DNA of 46,877 nt from Bacilli bacterium (GTDB taxonomy: Bacteria; Bacillota_I; Bacilli_A; RF39; UBA660): positions 1 through 46,877 of the forward strand of contig CAAGQJ010000038.1 in assembly GCA_900772095.1 (NCBI GenBank). The letters are read 5' to 3'. Under the pieces are notes generated by a model. That model did not search any database and was not told where the DNA came from. It saw only the letters and a list, made by a program, of their open reading frames with translations. Position 1 is the stretch's first letter. Every line of letters begins with the position of its first letter. The position numbers and the translations under genes are program-made. Positions 7,346 to 15,310 of this stretch are shown piece by piece.

Positions 7346-9005
7346 TGTTTAATATTACTGGAAGTACTATTGGTCTTCTTCCTGTTTCTTCTTTAGTAAA
7401 AGCTGTTATTTCTTTAGTAAGTTCTGCTTTCATATCATTGTAAGTTGATTTTGGGTCTTTTAGTTTTCTTATTGCAACGTTTAAAGCTAATTTTTCTATT
7501 TTTTTAATTAGTTCTTCATTTTCTGAAATTAGTATAAAGCCTCTTGTTGTTACTAGTGGTTTTGCAACAATTTTCTTTTCATCAAAATTAATATTAAGTA
7601 TTATTACTAAGATACCATCATTTGCCATTATTTTTCTGTCATTTAGAACTGCGCCACTTATATCACCAATTCTATTTCCATCTACATAAGTTTCTGTAAC
7701 TTCAATAGAGTGTGATTTTTTTATTTTGCCTTTATCTATTTCTAGAATGTCACCATTATCTAATACGAATGTGTTTTCTTTAGGCATACCACAGTCCATT
7801 GCAAGTTTGGCATGTCTTTTTAACATTCTATATTCTCCGTGAATTGGCATTATATATTTAGGGTTTAATAATCTAATCATTAATTTTAATTCTTCGGTCA
7901 TACCATGTCCTGAAGCATGAATGTCATGGTCGGTAGAACTTGTATAGACTTTTACACCTTTTAAATATAATTTATTTATAGTATTTGCTATAGCATTTGC
8001 ATTACCTGGTATAGCAGATGAACTAAATATAACGACATCGTCTGGTCTTAAAGTAATTTGTTTATGTGTTCCATCTGCGATACGGGAAAGCGCTGCAAGC
8101 GGTTCTCCTTGAGTTCCAGTACATAATAATGCAACTTCACTTGGTTTTAAGTGATTTGCTACTTCTGGTGAAACAATTATATTTTTTGCATCTATATATC
8201 CACCTTCCATGGAAATGTTAATGTTATTTTCCATACTTCTACCAAAAATACATATTTTTCTACCAAATTTTTTACAAGTTTCAATGATGTGTTTTAAACG
8301 ATATATGTTTGAAGCAAAAGTAGCTATAATTAATCTATTGTTAGGATGTTTTGTAAATACTTCGTTTAATGCTTCATCTACTTTTGATTCTGATAGAGAA
8401 AAGCCTTCATCTAATACATTTGTGCTTTCACTCATTAATAATGTTACTCCTTCTTTACCAATGTCACTTATTTTAGCAAGGTCAGCCATTGGTCCAATTG
8501 GAGTTAAATCAAATTTAAAGTCACCTGTTTCAACAATGTTACCATCTGGAGTTTTTATATAAATACCATGAGAGTCTGGAACAGAGTGAGTAGTTCTAAA
8601 AAATGATATTTCAAAGTATTTATATTTTAATTTATCATTACTTTGATATGATTTTAGTCCTTTGTATTGTATATTTCTTTCATCTAATTTTTTCTTTATT
8701 AAAGCATAAGCTTGGTTGGGTGCAAAAATAGTAGGTATGTTTACATTTTGAAGTAAGAATGGTATAGCACCAATATGGTCTTCATGACCATGTGTAATAA
8801 CTAAAGTTTTAATTTTTCTTTCGTTTTTCTTTAAAAAATCAAAATCTGGTAAAACATAATCGATGCCTCTTAAATCTTCTTCGGGGAATATTACTCCTGC
8901 ATCAATAATAATTATTTCTTCGTTATGCATTAAGCAATACATGTTTTTACCAACTTCTCCTAAACCACCAAGCGCAAAGACATAAGTCTTGTTTGGTTTA
9001 AACAT
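7335..9005 (-). CDS. rnj: Ribonuclease J
   Basis: A 556-residue metallo-beta-lactamase/beta-CASP ribonuclease with 5'-3' exonuclease and endonuclease activity in mRNA decay and rRNA maturation. The N-terminus KTYVFALGGLGEVGKNMYC and the zinc motif HGHEDH (72-77) are diagnostic. Further matches are FFRTTHSVPDS, VETGDFKFD, the CASP-region FSSSAIPGN, ASGHG and MPIHGEYRM. The C-terminal domain ends RRPIVLPVI, as in RnjA. It is close in length to B. subtilis RNase J1. AAAGGAGA lies upstream of the ATG at 9005. Only one paralogue is in this window, so J1 versus J2 cannot be settled, although the complete active site suggests J1. Confidence 0.95.
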   Translation of the reverse strand: MFKPNKTYVFALGGLGEVGKNMYCLMHNEEIIIIDAGVIFPEEDLRGIDYVLPDFDFLKKNERKIKTLVITHGHEDHIGAIPFLLQNVNIPTIFAPNQAYALIKKKLDERNIQYKGLKSYQSNDKLKYKYFEISFFRTTHSVPDSHGIYIKTPDGNIVETGDFKFDLTPIGPMADLAKISDIGKEGVTLLMSESTNVLDEGFSLSESKVDEALNEVFTKHPNNRLIIATFASNIYRLKHIIETCKKFGRKICIFGRSMENNINISMEGGYIDAKNIIVSPEVANHLKPSEVALLCTGTQGEPLAALSRIADGTHKQITLRPDDVVIFSSSAIPGNANAIANTINKLYLKGVKVYTSSTDHDIHASGHGMTEELKLMIRLLNPKYIMPIHGEYRMLKRHAKLAMDCGMPKENTFVLDNGDILEIDKGKIKKSHSIEVTETYVDGNRIGDISGAVLNDRKIMANDGILVIILNINFDEKKIVAKPLVTTRGFILISENEELIKKIEKLALNVAIRKLKDPKSTYNDMKAELTKEITAFTKEETGRRPIVLPVILNIKR

Positions 9006-9051
9006 AATTAATCTCCTTTCTAAATTTTTTATAAAAGAATGGACTACGCTA

Positions 9052-9080
9052 ATTATACTATAATTTTTAAATTTTGTCTA
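9052..9080 (-). promoter_or_regulatory. Promoter of rnj
   Basis: On the minus strand, TAGACA (9080-9075), a 17-nt spacer and TATAAT (9057-9052). The leader is about 40 nt. It stands back to back with the promoter of 9139. Confidence 0.75.
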
Positions 9081-9087
9081 TAAAAAC

Positions 9088-9116
9088 TTGATTACAGATG
9101 TAAACTATGTTAAAAT
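9088..9116 (+). promoter_or_regulatory. Promoter of the Ig-like surface protein gene
   Basis: TTGATT (9088-9093), a 17-nt spacer and TAAAAT (9111-9116) with an extended -10 TG at 9108-9109. The two divergent -35 boxes are 7 nt apart. Confidence 0.7.
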
Positions 9117-9138
9117 TTAGAGTAGGATAGGTGGTTAT

Positions 9139-11409
9139 ATGAAGAATAACGATTTTGATATTGATAACGATGTAAATACTGATTATGCTGGCAATATGAA
9201 AGAGTTTGAAGAACAAGAAGAAAATACTCTTGATAACGGTGATTATGGTGATGTTGTCTATGACGAAAATAGCAGTAGTAGTATGCTTGATAATATTAAA
9301 AATTTTATTATGAATAATTTGAAAATAGTTATTATAGTAGGAGCTGTTTTGATAATATTAATAATACTTTTATGTTTAAGAGGGTGCTCTTCTAAGAGTA
9401 GTGATTTAAAAAGTATTAGTATTGATGCTCCTGATATTATTTATATTAACGAAGAAACTTCATTTGAGACAAAAGCAAGTGGGAATGGGTCTTTAAGTGA
9501 TGTTAAATATGATTTTAAACTATCGAATGATGCGGTTGCAACTTTAAAACATGAGAGTTTAAGTGGTAAAAAAGTAACTAATTATATTACTTCTTCTAAT
9601 TCTGGGGAGATTGTTTTAAGTGTAAATGCTGTTTTAGGAAATTCTAAAAAAGAAGAGAGTAAAAATATACTTGTATGTAAAAAGTTAAATGATAGTTCGG
9701 TGATATTAAAAAAATTAACTTTGAAGTTGGGACAAAAGTTTTATTTGAAAGATAATTTAAGTTTAGGGGTAAGCGGATGTTCTAGGGATTTATCTTATAC
9801 TTCATCTGATAATAATGTTTTAAGTATCGACAAGAATGGTTTAGCAAGCGCATTAAAATCTGGTAGTAGTTCTGTTACAATAACTAGAGGTGATTTAAAA
9901 ACAACTTATTTAGTTGAGGTAGTTGATAAGACAACTAAAGTAACGGGAATAAGTTTGAGTAAGTCACAAGTAAATTTAAAAGTAAAAGAAAAAGTACAAG
10001 TAACTGCTTCTGTAAAACCTGATAATGCTTCAATTAAAGATGTAACTTGGAAAAGTAGTGATGAAAGTGTTGCTACTGTAGAAAATGGTTTAGTAACTGG
10101 TTTGAAGGAAGGTACTACTACTGTTTATGCTTCTACTTTGGATGGTGATTATAAAGCAGATTTAAAAGTAGTTGTTAGTGGTTCATCAAATACAGGTGGT
10201 TCTGGTAATTCTAGTTCTAGTAATGATAAGGGTTCACTAAAAGTTTCAATGGGTAAAAGCACTACTAGTTATACAAATAGTTATATTTATATAACTGGCA
10301 CAATTACTGATAATGCAAAAGGTCTTAGTGGTTATCAAATAACAAAAGATAGTAAAACTCCATCAAGTTGGATTAGTATATCTAATAATTCTAAAACATT
10401 TAGTGTTCCTGCTAATGATAAATCTAAAGTAACTGAAAATGGAACATATTATTTATGGGGTAAGAGTACATCTGGTGATGTTGTTAAAACTAGTTTGACA
10501 ATAAATAATATTGATAAAACTGGACCAGTAATAAAACTTGGTAAAAGTTCTTCTAGTTATACTAATAGTGCTTTATATATAACAGGTACAATTACTGATA
10601 ATACTTCTGGTATTTCAAGTTATGCAATTTCTACTAGCGATAGTACTCCAACATCTTGGATAAATATAAGTAGTGGTTCAAAAAGTTATACTTTACCTCA
10701 AAATGATAGTTTTAAAGTATCAAAAAATGGAACATATTATGTATTTTCTAAAGACCAAGCAGGAAATGTATCAAAATCTAGTATTAAAATAGATAATATA
10801 GTTACTACTAAACCAACATGTTCAATATCTGTGACGACGTCTGGTGTTACACTTTCTAAGACGAATGCTGATAGTTATGGATTATCTACAAGTAGTACTG
10901 CTACATATAATGGAACTACAAGTCTAAGCTTAAGTAATAATACATTTTATGGATATGTAAAAGATAAGGCTGGTAATACTGCTACTTGTAGTAAAAAGGT
11001 TTTTGCAACATCTAAAAACACAACTACTTCTTGTCCAAGTGGATATAAAAAATGTGCATCTGGTTATAATTGTCAGTGCTATAGAACTACAAGTGCGACT
11101 ATAAATTATTGTTATACGCAAATTACAAAAGTATGTACTCAAAATTCCAAAGGAGCATATGTTTGGAGTTCTCCTTCGATAAACTATTGGGCAAGTAGTT
11201 GTACTCCAGAAGTTTTATCTTCATGCACAAAGGGGAGATATGGTAAGCGTAGTGTAACTTGTGCTAAAAATGGTAATATTTGTTCTTATACATGCTCATC
11301 TGGTACTAAGTATGGTTCAACTTGTTATCATTATGCTAATTATAATTATTCAACATCATATTATTGTTCTACTGGTACTAAACTTAATGATAGTTATTGT
11401 TATCAATAG
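9139..11409 (+). CDS. Large membrane-anchored surface protein with Big_2-like and tandem Ig-like repeats and a Cys-rich end
   Basis: A 756-residue protein. The first 60 residues are acidic and should be cytoplasmic. One membrane segment (62-80) is followed by Ig-like modules: a weak Big_2-like region (about 200-260) and a clear one (about 264-347, with KSSDESVATVENGLVTGLKEG). After a Ser/Gly linker come two repeats of about 95 residues (365-459 and 462-555) sharing SYTNS-x3-YITGTITDN and NGTYY. The last 130 residues contain 14 cysteines in short Cys-Tyr and Cys-Ser clusters. It has no cleavable signal peptide and no LPXTG motif. A role in adhesion or the envelope is likely. The ATG follows GGATAGGTGG and has its own promoter. 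Confidence 0.78.
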   Translation: MKNNDFDIDNDVNTDYAGNMKEFEEQEENTLDNGDYGDVVYDENSSSSMLDNIKNFIMNNLKIVIIVGAVLIILIILLCLRGCSSKSSDLKSISIDAPDIIYINEETSFETKASGNGSLSDVKYDFKLSNDAVATLKHESLSGKKVTNYITSSNSGEIVLSVNAVLGNSKKEESKNILVCKKLNDSSVILKKLTLKLGQKFYLKDNLSLGVSGCSRDLSYTSSDNNVLSIDKNGLASALKSGSSSVTITRGDLKTTYLVEVVDKTTKVTGISLSKSQVNLKVKEKVQVTASVKPDNASIKDVTWKSSDESVATVENGLVTGLKEGTTTVYASTLDGDYKADLKVVVSGSSNTGGSGNSSSSNDKGSLKVSMGKSTTSYTNSYIYITGTITDNAKGLSGYQITKDSKTPSSWISISNNSKTFSVPANDKSKVTENGTYYLWGKSTSGDVVKTSLTINNIDKTGPVIKLGKSSSSYTNSALYITGTITDNTSGISSYAISTSDSTPTSWINISSGSKSYTLPQNDSFKVSKNGTYYVFSKDQAGNVSKSSIKIDNIVTTKPTCSISVTTSGVTLSKTNADSYGLSTSSTATYNGTTSLSLSNNTFYGYVKDKAGNTATCSKKVFATSKNTTTSCPSGYKKCASGYNCQCYRTTSATINYCYTQITKVCTQNSKGAYVWSSPSINYWASSCTPEVLSSCTKGRYGKRSVTCAKNGNICSYTCSSGTKYGSTCYHYANYNYSTSYYCSTGTKLNDSYCYQ

Positions 11410-11416
11410 TTTATTT

Positions 11417-11452
11417 AAACGGGAAATTTTAAAATAATTTTTCGTTTTTTTT
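11417..11452 (+). terminator. Probable terminator after the surface protein gene
   Basis: AAACG (11417-11421) pairs with CGTTT (11443-11447), extended by imperfect GAAATT/ATTTTT pairing and followed by a run of T to 11452. The rest of the 239-nt gap (to 11614) is AT-rich and I see no gene in it. Confidence 0.55.
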
Positions 11453-11614
11453 AAATTATAATTTAGTGTAAGTAATGGAATGAATAAGTGTTTTTTGGTT
11501 AAAAATGGTAAAATAATTATGTATTAGAATGGATGTGAAAAAAAATATCGTTTTTAATTGGTTATAAAAGTTTAATTTTAGATTAATTACGACATTTTTC
11601 GCGCAATAATTTTT

Positions 11615-11650
11615 TATAATTGTTCTTGTAAAGGAAGGTGCAAGAACAAT
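11615..11650 (+). promoter_or_regulatory. -10 box and inverted repeat over the XRE start codon (probable operator or RNA hairpin)
   Basis: TATAAT lies at 11615-11620; no good -35 is evident. ATTGTTCTTG (11619-11628) and CAAGAACAAT (11641-11650) are perfect 10-bp inverted arms separated by 12 nt. The repeat starts in the -10 box and ends in the ATG (11649), and its loop holds the AAGGAAGG ribosome site. The arms contain GTTCTT, like the half-sites known for SinR-type regulators. Autorepression by the encoded regulator is the simplest reading. A translational hairpin is also possible. Confidence 0.7.
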
Positions 11651-12002
11651 GGTTTTAGGTAAAAGAATAAAAGAAGCAAGAAAAGGTAAGCATTTGACAC
11701 AAGAAGAATTGGCTCAGATGATCGGAGTATCTAAGGTTACTATTTGTTACTGGGAAAAGGATATTAAGAAGCCAAGTACAAAGAATTTGATTTTGCTTTC
11801 TAAACAGTTAAACACACCTATAGAATATTTAATTGGTAATGATGAGTATGTAATTTCAGAAAATGATACTAATTATGGACTTATGATGACTAATGGAGAA
11901 ATAGATTTAATTAATGAACTTAGGAGCCATGAGAGGTTGTATAAGATGTTAGTTGAAAGTCCTAAAAGAACATGTGAACGTATAGAAAAGAATTTGTTTT
12001 AA
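11649..12002 (+). CDS. XRE-family HTH transcriptional regulator
   Basis: A 117-residue protein with an N-terminal XRE/Cro-CI helix-turn-helix. The HTH reads GKRIKEARKGKHLTQEELAQ then MIGVSKVTICYWEKDIKKPS (about 4-44), followed by LSKQLNTPIEYLIG. The C-terminal 55 residues (YGLMMTNGEIDLINELRSHE and following) are probably a helical dimerisation or sensing part and match no domain I know. The family is shared by SinR-type, phage and toxin-antitoxin repressors. It is monocistronic, with a terminator overlapping its end and an inverted repeat across its start that suggests autoregulation. No phage or toxin gene is adjacent, so its targets are unknown. Confidence 0.88.
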   Translation: MVLGKRIKEARKGKHLTQEELAQMIGVSKVTICYWEKDIKKPSTKNLILLSKQLNTPIEYLIGNDEYVISENDTNYGLMMTNGEIDLINELRSHERLYKMLVESPKRTCERIEKNLF

Positions 12003-12024
12003 GTATCTATTTAGATACTTTTTT
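12001..12024 (+). terminator. Terminator of the XRE gene
   Basis: AAGTATCT (12001-12008) pairs with AGATACTT (12013-12020) around ATTT, followed by T. The stem includes the last bases of the stop codon. Confidence 0.8.
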
Positions 12025-12025
12025 C

Positions 12026-12054
12026 TTTATTTTTGGGTAATTTAAGTATATAAT
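12026..12054 (+). promoter_or_regulatory. Promoter of trpS
   Basis: TATAAT at 12049-12054 with a weak -35 TTTATT (12026-12031) at 17 nt. The leader is only about 12-14 nt and is mostly the AGGTGG ribosome site. Confidence 0.5.
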
Positions 12055-12073
12055 ATAGATAGGTGGTAGATGT

Positions 12074-13054
12074 ATGAAAAGGATATTAACAGGATTAAAA
12101 CCAACAGGTGAACTTACATTAGGTAATTATATAGGTGCGATTATGCCATTTGCAAAGATGCAAGGTGAGTATGATTCTTATCTTTTCATAGCGGACCTTC
12201 ATGCTTTAACTGTTGCACAGGACCCAGATGAACTTAGAAGAAGAATTAAAGAATTTTTAGCGCTTTATGTTGCGTGTGGTATTGACCCAAATAAGAATGT
12301 GATATATTTGCAATCTGAAAATGAGTATATTCCTTGTATATCATGGCTTTTGGAATGTTCGACTTATTATGGAGAGGCAACGCGTATGATACAGTTTAAG
12401 GAAAAAAGCAAGGAAAATTCTAATTTTACAGTAGGACTTTTGACATATCCTATATTGATGGCTTCAGATATATTATATTGTGATGCGGATTTAGTTCCTG
12501 TTGGAATAGACCAAAAACAGCATGTCGAAATTGCGCGTGATATTGCTATTCGTTTTAATAATAAGTATGGAGAAGTATTTAAAATTCCAGAACCTTTAAT
12601 AAGGGAAGGTGCTACTAAGATAAAGGATTTAAAAGACCCAACAAAAAAAATGAGTAAGTCTTCAGATAGTCCAAAGGGTGTTATTACTTTACTTGATACT
12701 GATGATGAAATAAGGAAAAAGATTATGTCTGCGACTACTGATAGTGAAATGTTAATTAAGTATGATCCAATAAATAAGCCTGGTATTTCTAATTTAATGG
12801 ATATATGTACATCTTTATCTGGTGAAACTAATAAATCTTTGGAAGAGAAGTTTGCTGATAAGAATTATGGTGAATTTAAAGCTTTTGTTGCTGAATTAGT
12901 AGTAAATCATTTATCTGTTATTAGAAATAAGTATTTTGAATTAATTGATAGTGATTATTTAAATGAAATATTAGATGAGGGAATAAGAAAATCTAGGGAA
13001 CTTGCCAAAGAAAAGTACGAGATAATGAGAGAAAAGATGGGTATAGTTAGATAA
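12074..13054 (+). CDS. trpS: Tryptophanyl-tRNA synthetase
   Basis: A 326-residue class I synthetase that charges tRNA-Trp. The HIGH-type motif is TGELTLGNYIGA (about 11-22) and the KMSKS loop is KKMSKSSDSPKG. YLFIADLHALT, YPILMASDILYCDADLVPVG and DQKQHVEIARDIA are all family hallmarks of the Trp pocket and dimer interface. The length is normal. AGGTGG lies 8 nt before the ATG. No T-box is seen upstream, since a terminator hairpin and a promoter fill the 71-nt gap. It is followed after 50 nt by pgsA, which has its own -10 box. Confidence 0.96.
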   Translation: MKRILTGLKPTGELTLGNYIGAIMPFAKMQGEYDSYLFIADLHALTVAQDPDELRRRIKEFLALYVACGIDPNKNVIYLQSENEYIPCISWLLECSTYYGEATRMIQFKEKSKENSNFTVGLLTYPILMASDILYCDADLVPVGIDQKQHVEIARDIAIRFNNKYGEVFKIPEPLIREGATKIKDLKDPTKKMSKSSDSPKGVITLLDTDDEIRKKIMSATTDSEMLIKYDPINKPGISNLMDICTSLSGETNKSLEEKFADKNYGEFKAFVAELVVNHLSVIRNKYFELIDSDYLNEILDEGIRKSRELAKEKYEIMREKMGIVR

Positions 13055-13059
13055 TTATA

Positions 13060-13088
13060 TTCATTTTTATTTAAAAAGATATTATAAT
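13060..13088 (+). promoter_or_regulatory. Probable promoter of pgsA
   Basis: TATAAT (13083-13088) lies 17 nt after a poor -35, TTCATT (13060-13065). The GAGGTGG ribosome site begins seven bases after the -10. Confidence 0.45.
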
Positions 13089-13104
13089 TTAGTGAGGTGG
13101 TGTT

Positions 13105-13611
13105 TTGATTCCTAATATATTAACAGTATTAAGATTTATCTTTTCATTTTTGTTATTTTATTTAATATATAGTAGAAGTAGTTTAGTTTTAATTTTGATT
13201 TTATTTATTGTTATTTTAATATCTGATTTTTTAGATGGTTTTATTGCAAGAAAATATAATATGGTTACTTCTTTTGGTAAACTTGCAGACCCTATTGCAG
13301 ATAGAACTTTTGTAATTCTTGTAACTCTTTCACTTCTTTTAAATAAGTTATTACCTCTATATAGTTTGTTTATTTTTGTTAGAGATTTTATAGTGGCAAT
13401 TGCTGGTTATTATATTATGGTTAAGAAGAAAAGAGTTATTGGTTCAGATATTTTTGGGAAGATAAAGACAGTTTTGCATTTTTTCTCACTTGGTTTTGTT
13501 ATATTATTTGATAGTTGGAATAATGTATCTTTGATTTTGTTGATAATAGGTTTTTTAACTATAATACCAGAGGGTATATATGTATATAGAAAATATATAA
13601 AGGAAGTATAG
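13105..13611 (+). CDS. pgsA: CDP-alcohol phosphatidyltransferase, probably phosphatidylglycerophosphate synthase
   Basis: A 168-residue membrane enzyme that transfers phosphatidyl from CDP-diacylglycerol to glycerol-3-phosphate, the first step to phosphatidylglycerol. The full CDP-alcohol motif DGx2ARx8Gx3Dx3D is present (DGFIARKYNMVTSFGKLADP, then IAD). At least four membrane segments are visible. The start codon is TTG at 13105: GAGGTGG lies directly upstream, and the protein then begins MIPNILT as PgsA proteins do. The phosphorylase gene follows after one base. The exact acceptor alcohol is inferred from overall similarity and length. Confidence 0.88.
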   Translation: MIPNILTVLRFIFSFLLFYLIYSRSSLVLILILFIVILISDFLDGFIARKYNMVTSFGKLADPIADRTFVILVTLSLLLNKLLPLYSLFIFVRDFIVAIAGYYIMVKKKRVIGSDIFGKIKTVLHFFSLGFVILFDSWNNVSLILLIIGFLTIIPEGIYVYRKYIKEV

Positions 13612-13612
13612 T

Positions 13613-14872
13613 ATGAATAATGAATTAATAATTGAAAAAGTTTTAAAAAAGAAAAGATTAACATATGAGGAACTTGATTTTTTCTTTAATGGTTATTTAA
13701 GTGGAAAAGTTAGTGATATAGAAATGACTAGAGTACTTAAGAGTATATGTAAAAATGAACTTAGTAATGACGAGGTTTTTAATTTAGTTGATATTTTTAT
13801 TAAGAGTGGGGATGTTTATGATTTATCATTTTTGGGTAATGTTGTTGATAAGCATTCTACAGGAGGAGTAGGTGATAAAACTACTTTGATAGTTGCTCCG
13901 ATAGTATCTGCATGTTTTGTTAAGTTAGCTAAGTTAAGTGGTAAGGCTTTGGGATATACTGGGGGAACTATTGATAAGTTAAATTCTATAAGTGTTAATA
14001 CGAATTTAACTTATGATAGATTTGTTTCTGATGTTAATGATTTGGGTATGGTAGTTATGGGTGCGAATGAGAGTTTGTGTCCAATGGATAAAAAGATATA
14101 TGCTTTAAGAGATGTAACGGGTACTACTAGATCTATTTCTTTAATAGCGGTATCTATTATGAGTAAGAAAATAGCTAGTGGTGCTTCAAAGATATTAATT
14201 GATATAAAAGTAGGAAAGGGGGCATTAATTAGAACTCGTAAGGATGCTTTAAGACTTGCAAAACTTATGATAAAGATTGGTAAGAAATATAATAAGCAAG
14301 TTGTCTGTATGATTACTAAGATGGATAATCCACTTGGTGATAATGTTGGTAATAGTATTGAGATTTTGGAAGTTATAGATATTTTAAAGAATAAGAAACA
14401 TAATGATTTAAGGGATTTAGCTGTTATGATGTCTAGTTTATTGGTAAGTATGGGGAAGGGTATTTCTTTAAAACTTGCTAGAGAACAGGTGATTGAAGTA
14501 TTAGAAGATGGTAGTGCTTTTTGTAAATTTGAATCTTATGTTAAAAGAGAGGGTGGAAATTTAAATATTAAGTTACCTGAGGGTGAAAGTGTTAAGTCAA
14601 TTCAAGATGGATATATTAAGAGTATTAATAGTTTAACTATTGGTAGTTTATCTATGACATTGGGTGCTGGAAGAGTAAAGAAAGATGATGAAATTGATTA
14701 TAATGCTGGTATTATATTACATAAGAATGTTGGTGATTATGTAAAAAAGGGTGATTTGCTTTGTGATATATATGGTGAAAGAAAGATAGATATTAATGAA
14801 CTTTTAGGTGCTTTTACTTTTAGTAATAAGAGGGTTAAAAAAAGTAATATAATTATTGATATAATAAAGTAA
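13613..14872 (+). CDS. pdp: Pyrimidine-nucleoside (thymidine) phosphorylase
   Basis: A 419-residue enzyme that splits thymidine or uridine with phosphate into the base and (deoxy)ribose-1-phosphate, for nucleoside salvage. Key residues are kept: the His in VDKHSTGGVGD, YALRDVT, and Ser/Lys in SIMSKKIASGA. The C-terminal domain contains the typical GADxV-like hinge (YNAGIILHKNVGDYVKKGD). Two places depart from the usual consensus. The signature normally reading SGRGLGHTGGTxDKLE is SGKALGYTGGTIDKLN, and the phosphate-region KTGAGAF is KVGKGAL. It is probably active but diverged. AAAGGAAG precedes the ATG. It is coupled to pgsA and ends at a convergent terminator. Confidence 0.88.
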   Translation: MNNELIIEKVLKKKRLTYEELDFFFNGYLSGKVSDIEMTRVLKSICKNELSNDEVFNLVDIFIKSGDVYDLSFLGNVVDKHSTGGVGDKTTLIVAPIVSACFVKLAKLSGKALGYTGGTIDKLNSISVNTNLTYDRFVSDVNDLGMVVMGANESLCPMDKKIYALRDVTGTTRSISLIAVSIMSKKIASGASKILIDIKVGKGALIRTRKDALRLAKLMIKIGKKYNKQVVCMITKMDNPLGDNVGNSIEILEVIDILKNKKHNDLRDLAVMMSSLLVSMGKGISLKLAREQVIEVLEDGSAFCKFESYVKREGGNLNIKLPEGESVKSIQDGYIKSINSLTIGSLSMTLGAGRVKKDDEIDYNAGIILHKNVGDYVKKGDLLCDIYGERKIDINELLGAFTFSNKRVKKSNIIIDIIK

Positions 14873-14877
14873 GTATG

Positions 14878-14923
14878 AAAAAAAGAAATTTTGTTAAACT
14901 GTTGTTTACATTATTTCTTTTTA
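14878..14923. terminator. Long bidirectional terminator hairpin
   Basis: AAAAGAAAT (14881-14889) pairs with ATTTCTTTT (14913-14921), and an inner TGTTAAAC/GTTTACA helix extends the stem. A runs at the left and T runs at the right make it work in both directions, between the phosphorylase gene and the convergent HNH-like gene. Confidence 0.7.
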
Positions 14924-15292
14924 TTTTCTTTTTGACCTATTTCTAGCTCTAACTAATTTTTTTGTGTTTTCTTTATAGGGAATTGCAATTTCTAGTATTT
15001 CATCAATTATCATAAAGTATTCTTGTGTAGGTGGTGACATAGTATTATTTAAAAAACTAAACATATAATTTAATCTTCTGTATGCTTCTTTATCTCTTGT
15101 TTCTAGGTAATGTAAGTAAACGTGTGCTTTTTTTGTTAAAATAGCGCCATTTCTTATTTCGCTTGTACCACCATCTTCTTTTTTTTGAATATGATGATAG
15201 GTATAAGGATTATTTTTACCATATTCGAAGTTCATCCAGTCAATGCCATCTGGTTTATAAATATTGATTAATCTTTTTAGTTTTCCATTCAT
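14921..15292 (-). CDS. HNH-like small protein downstream of dnaI
   Basis: A 123-residue protein. TYHHIQKKEDGG (32-43), N48 in EIRNGAILT, H57 and H61 in KKAHVYLHYLE follow the His-His...Asn...His layout of HNH endonucleases. The spacing is short, however, and no zinc Cys pairs are present. The tail is very basic (KKLVRARNRSKRK), which suits nucleic-acid binding. The ATG at 15292 is used because AAGGTGA lies about seven bases upstream; GTG 15301 would overlap that site. It begins 18 nt after dnaI and looks co-transcribed. It may be a nuclease or a structural relic acting with the replication loader. The function is unproven. Confidence 0.68.
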   Translation of the reverse strand: MNGKLKRLINIYKPDGIDWMNFEYGKNNPYTYHHIQKKEDGGTSEIRNGAILTKKAHVYLHYLETRDKEAYRRLNYMFSFLNNTMSPPTQEYFMIIDEILEIAIPYKENTKKLVRARNRSKRK

Positions 15293-15310
15293 GTATTTCA
15301 CCTTTGTTTA

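Noticed and set aside
8209..8562. Open frame of 117 codons opposite RNase J
   Set aside because: It is fully inside the conserved RNase J coding sequence on the other strand and its composition is a mirror of that gene.
10261..10803. Two similar blocks that could be a DNA repeat or CRISPR-like array
   Set aside because: They are two diverged protein repeats of about 95 residues in one gene, not short direct repeats with spacers.
11456..11614. Possible small RNA or gene in the AT-rich gap before the XRE gene
   Set aside because: Only very short frames (12 codons or fewer) and no paired promoter and terminator of convincing quality.
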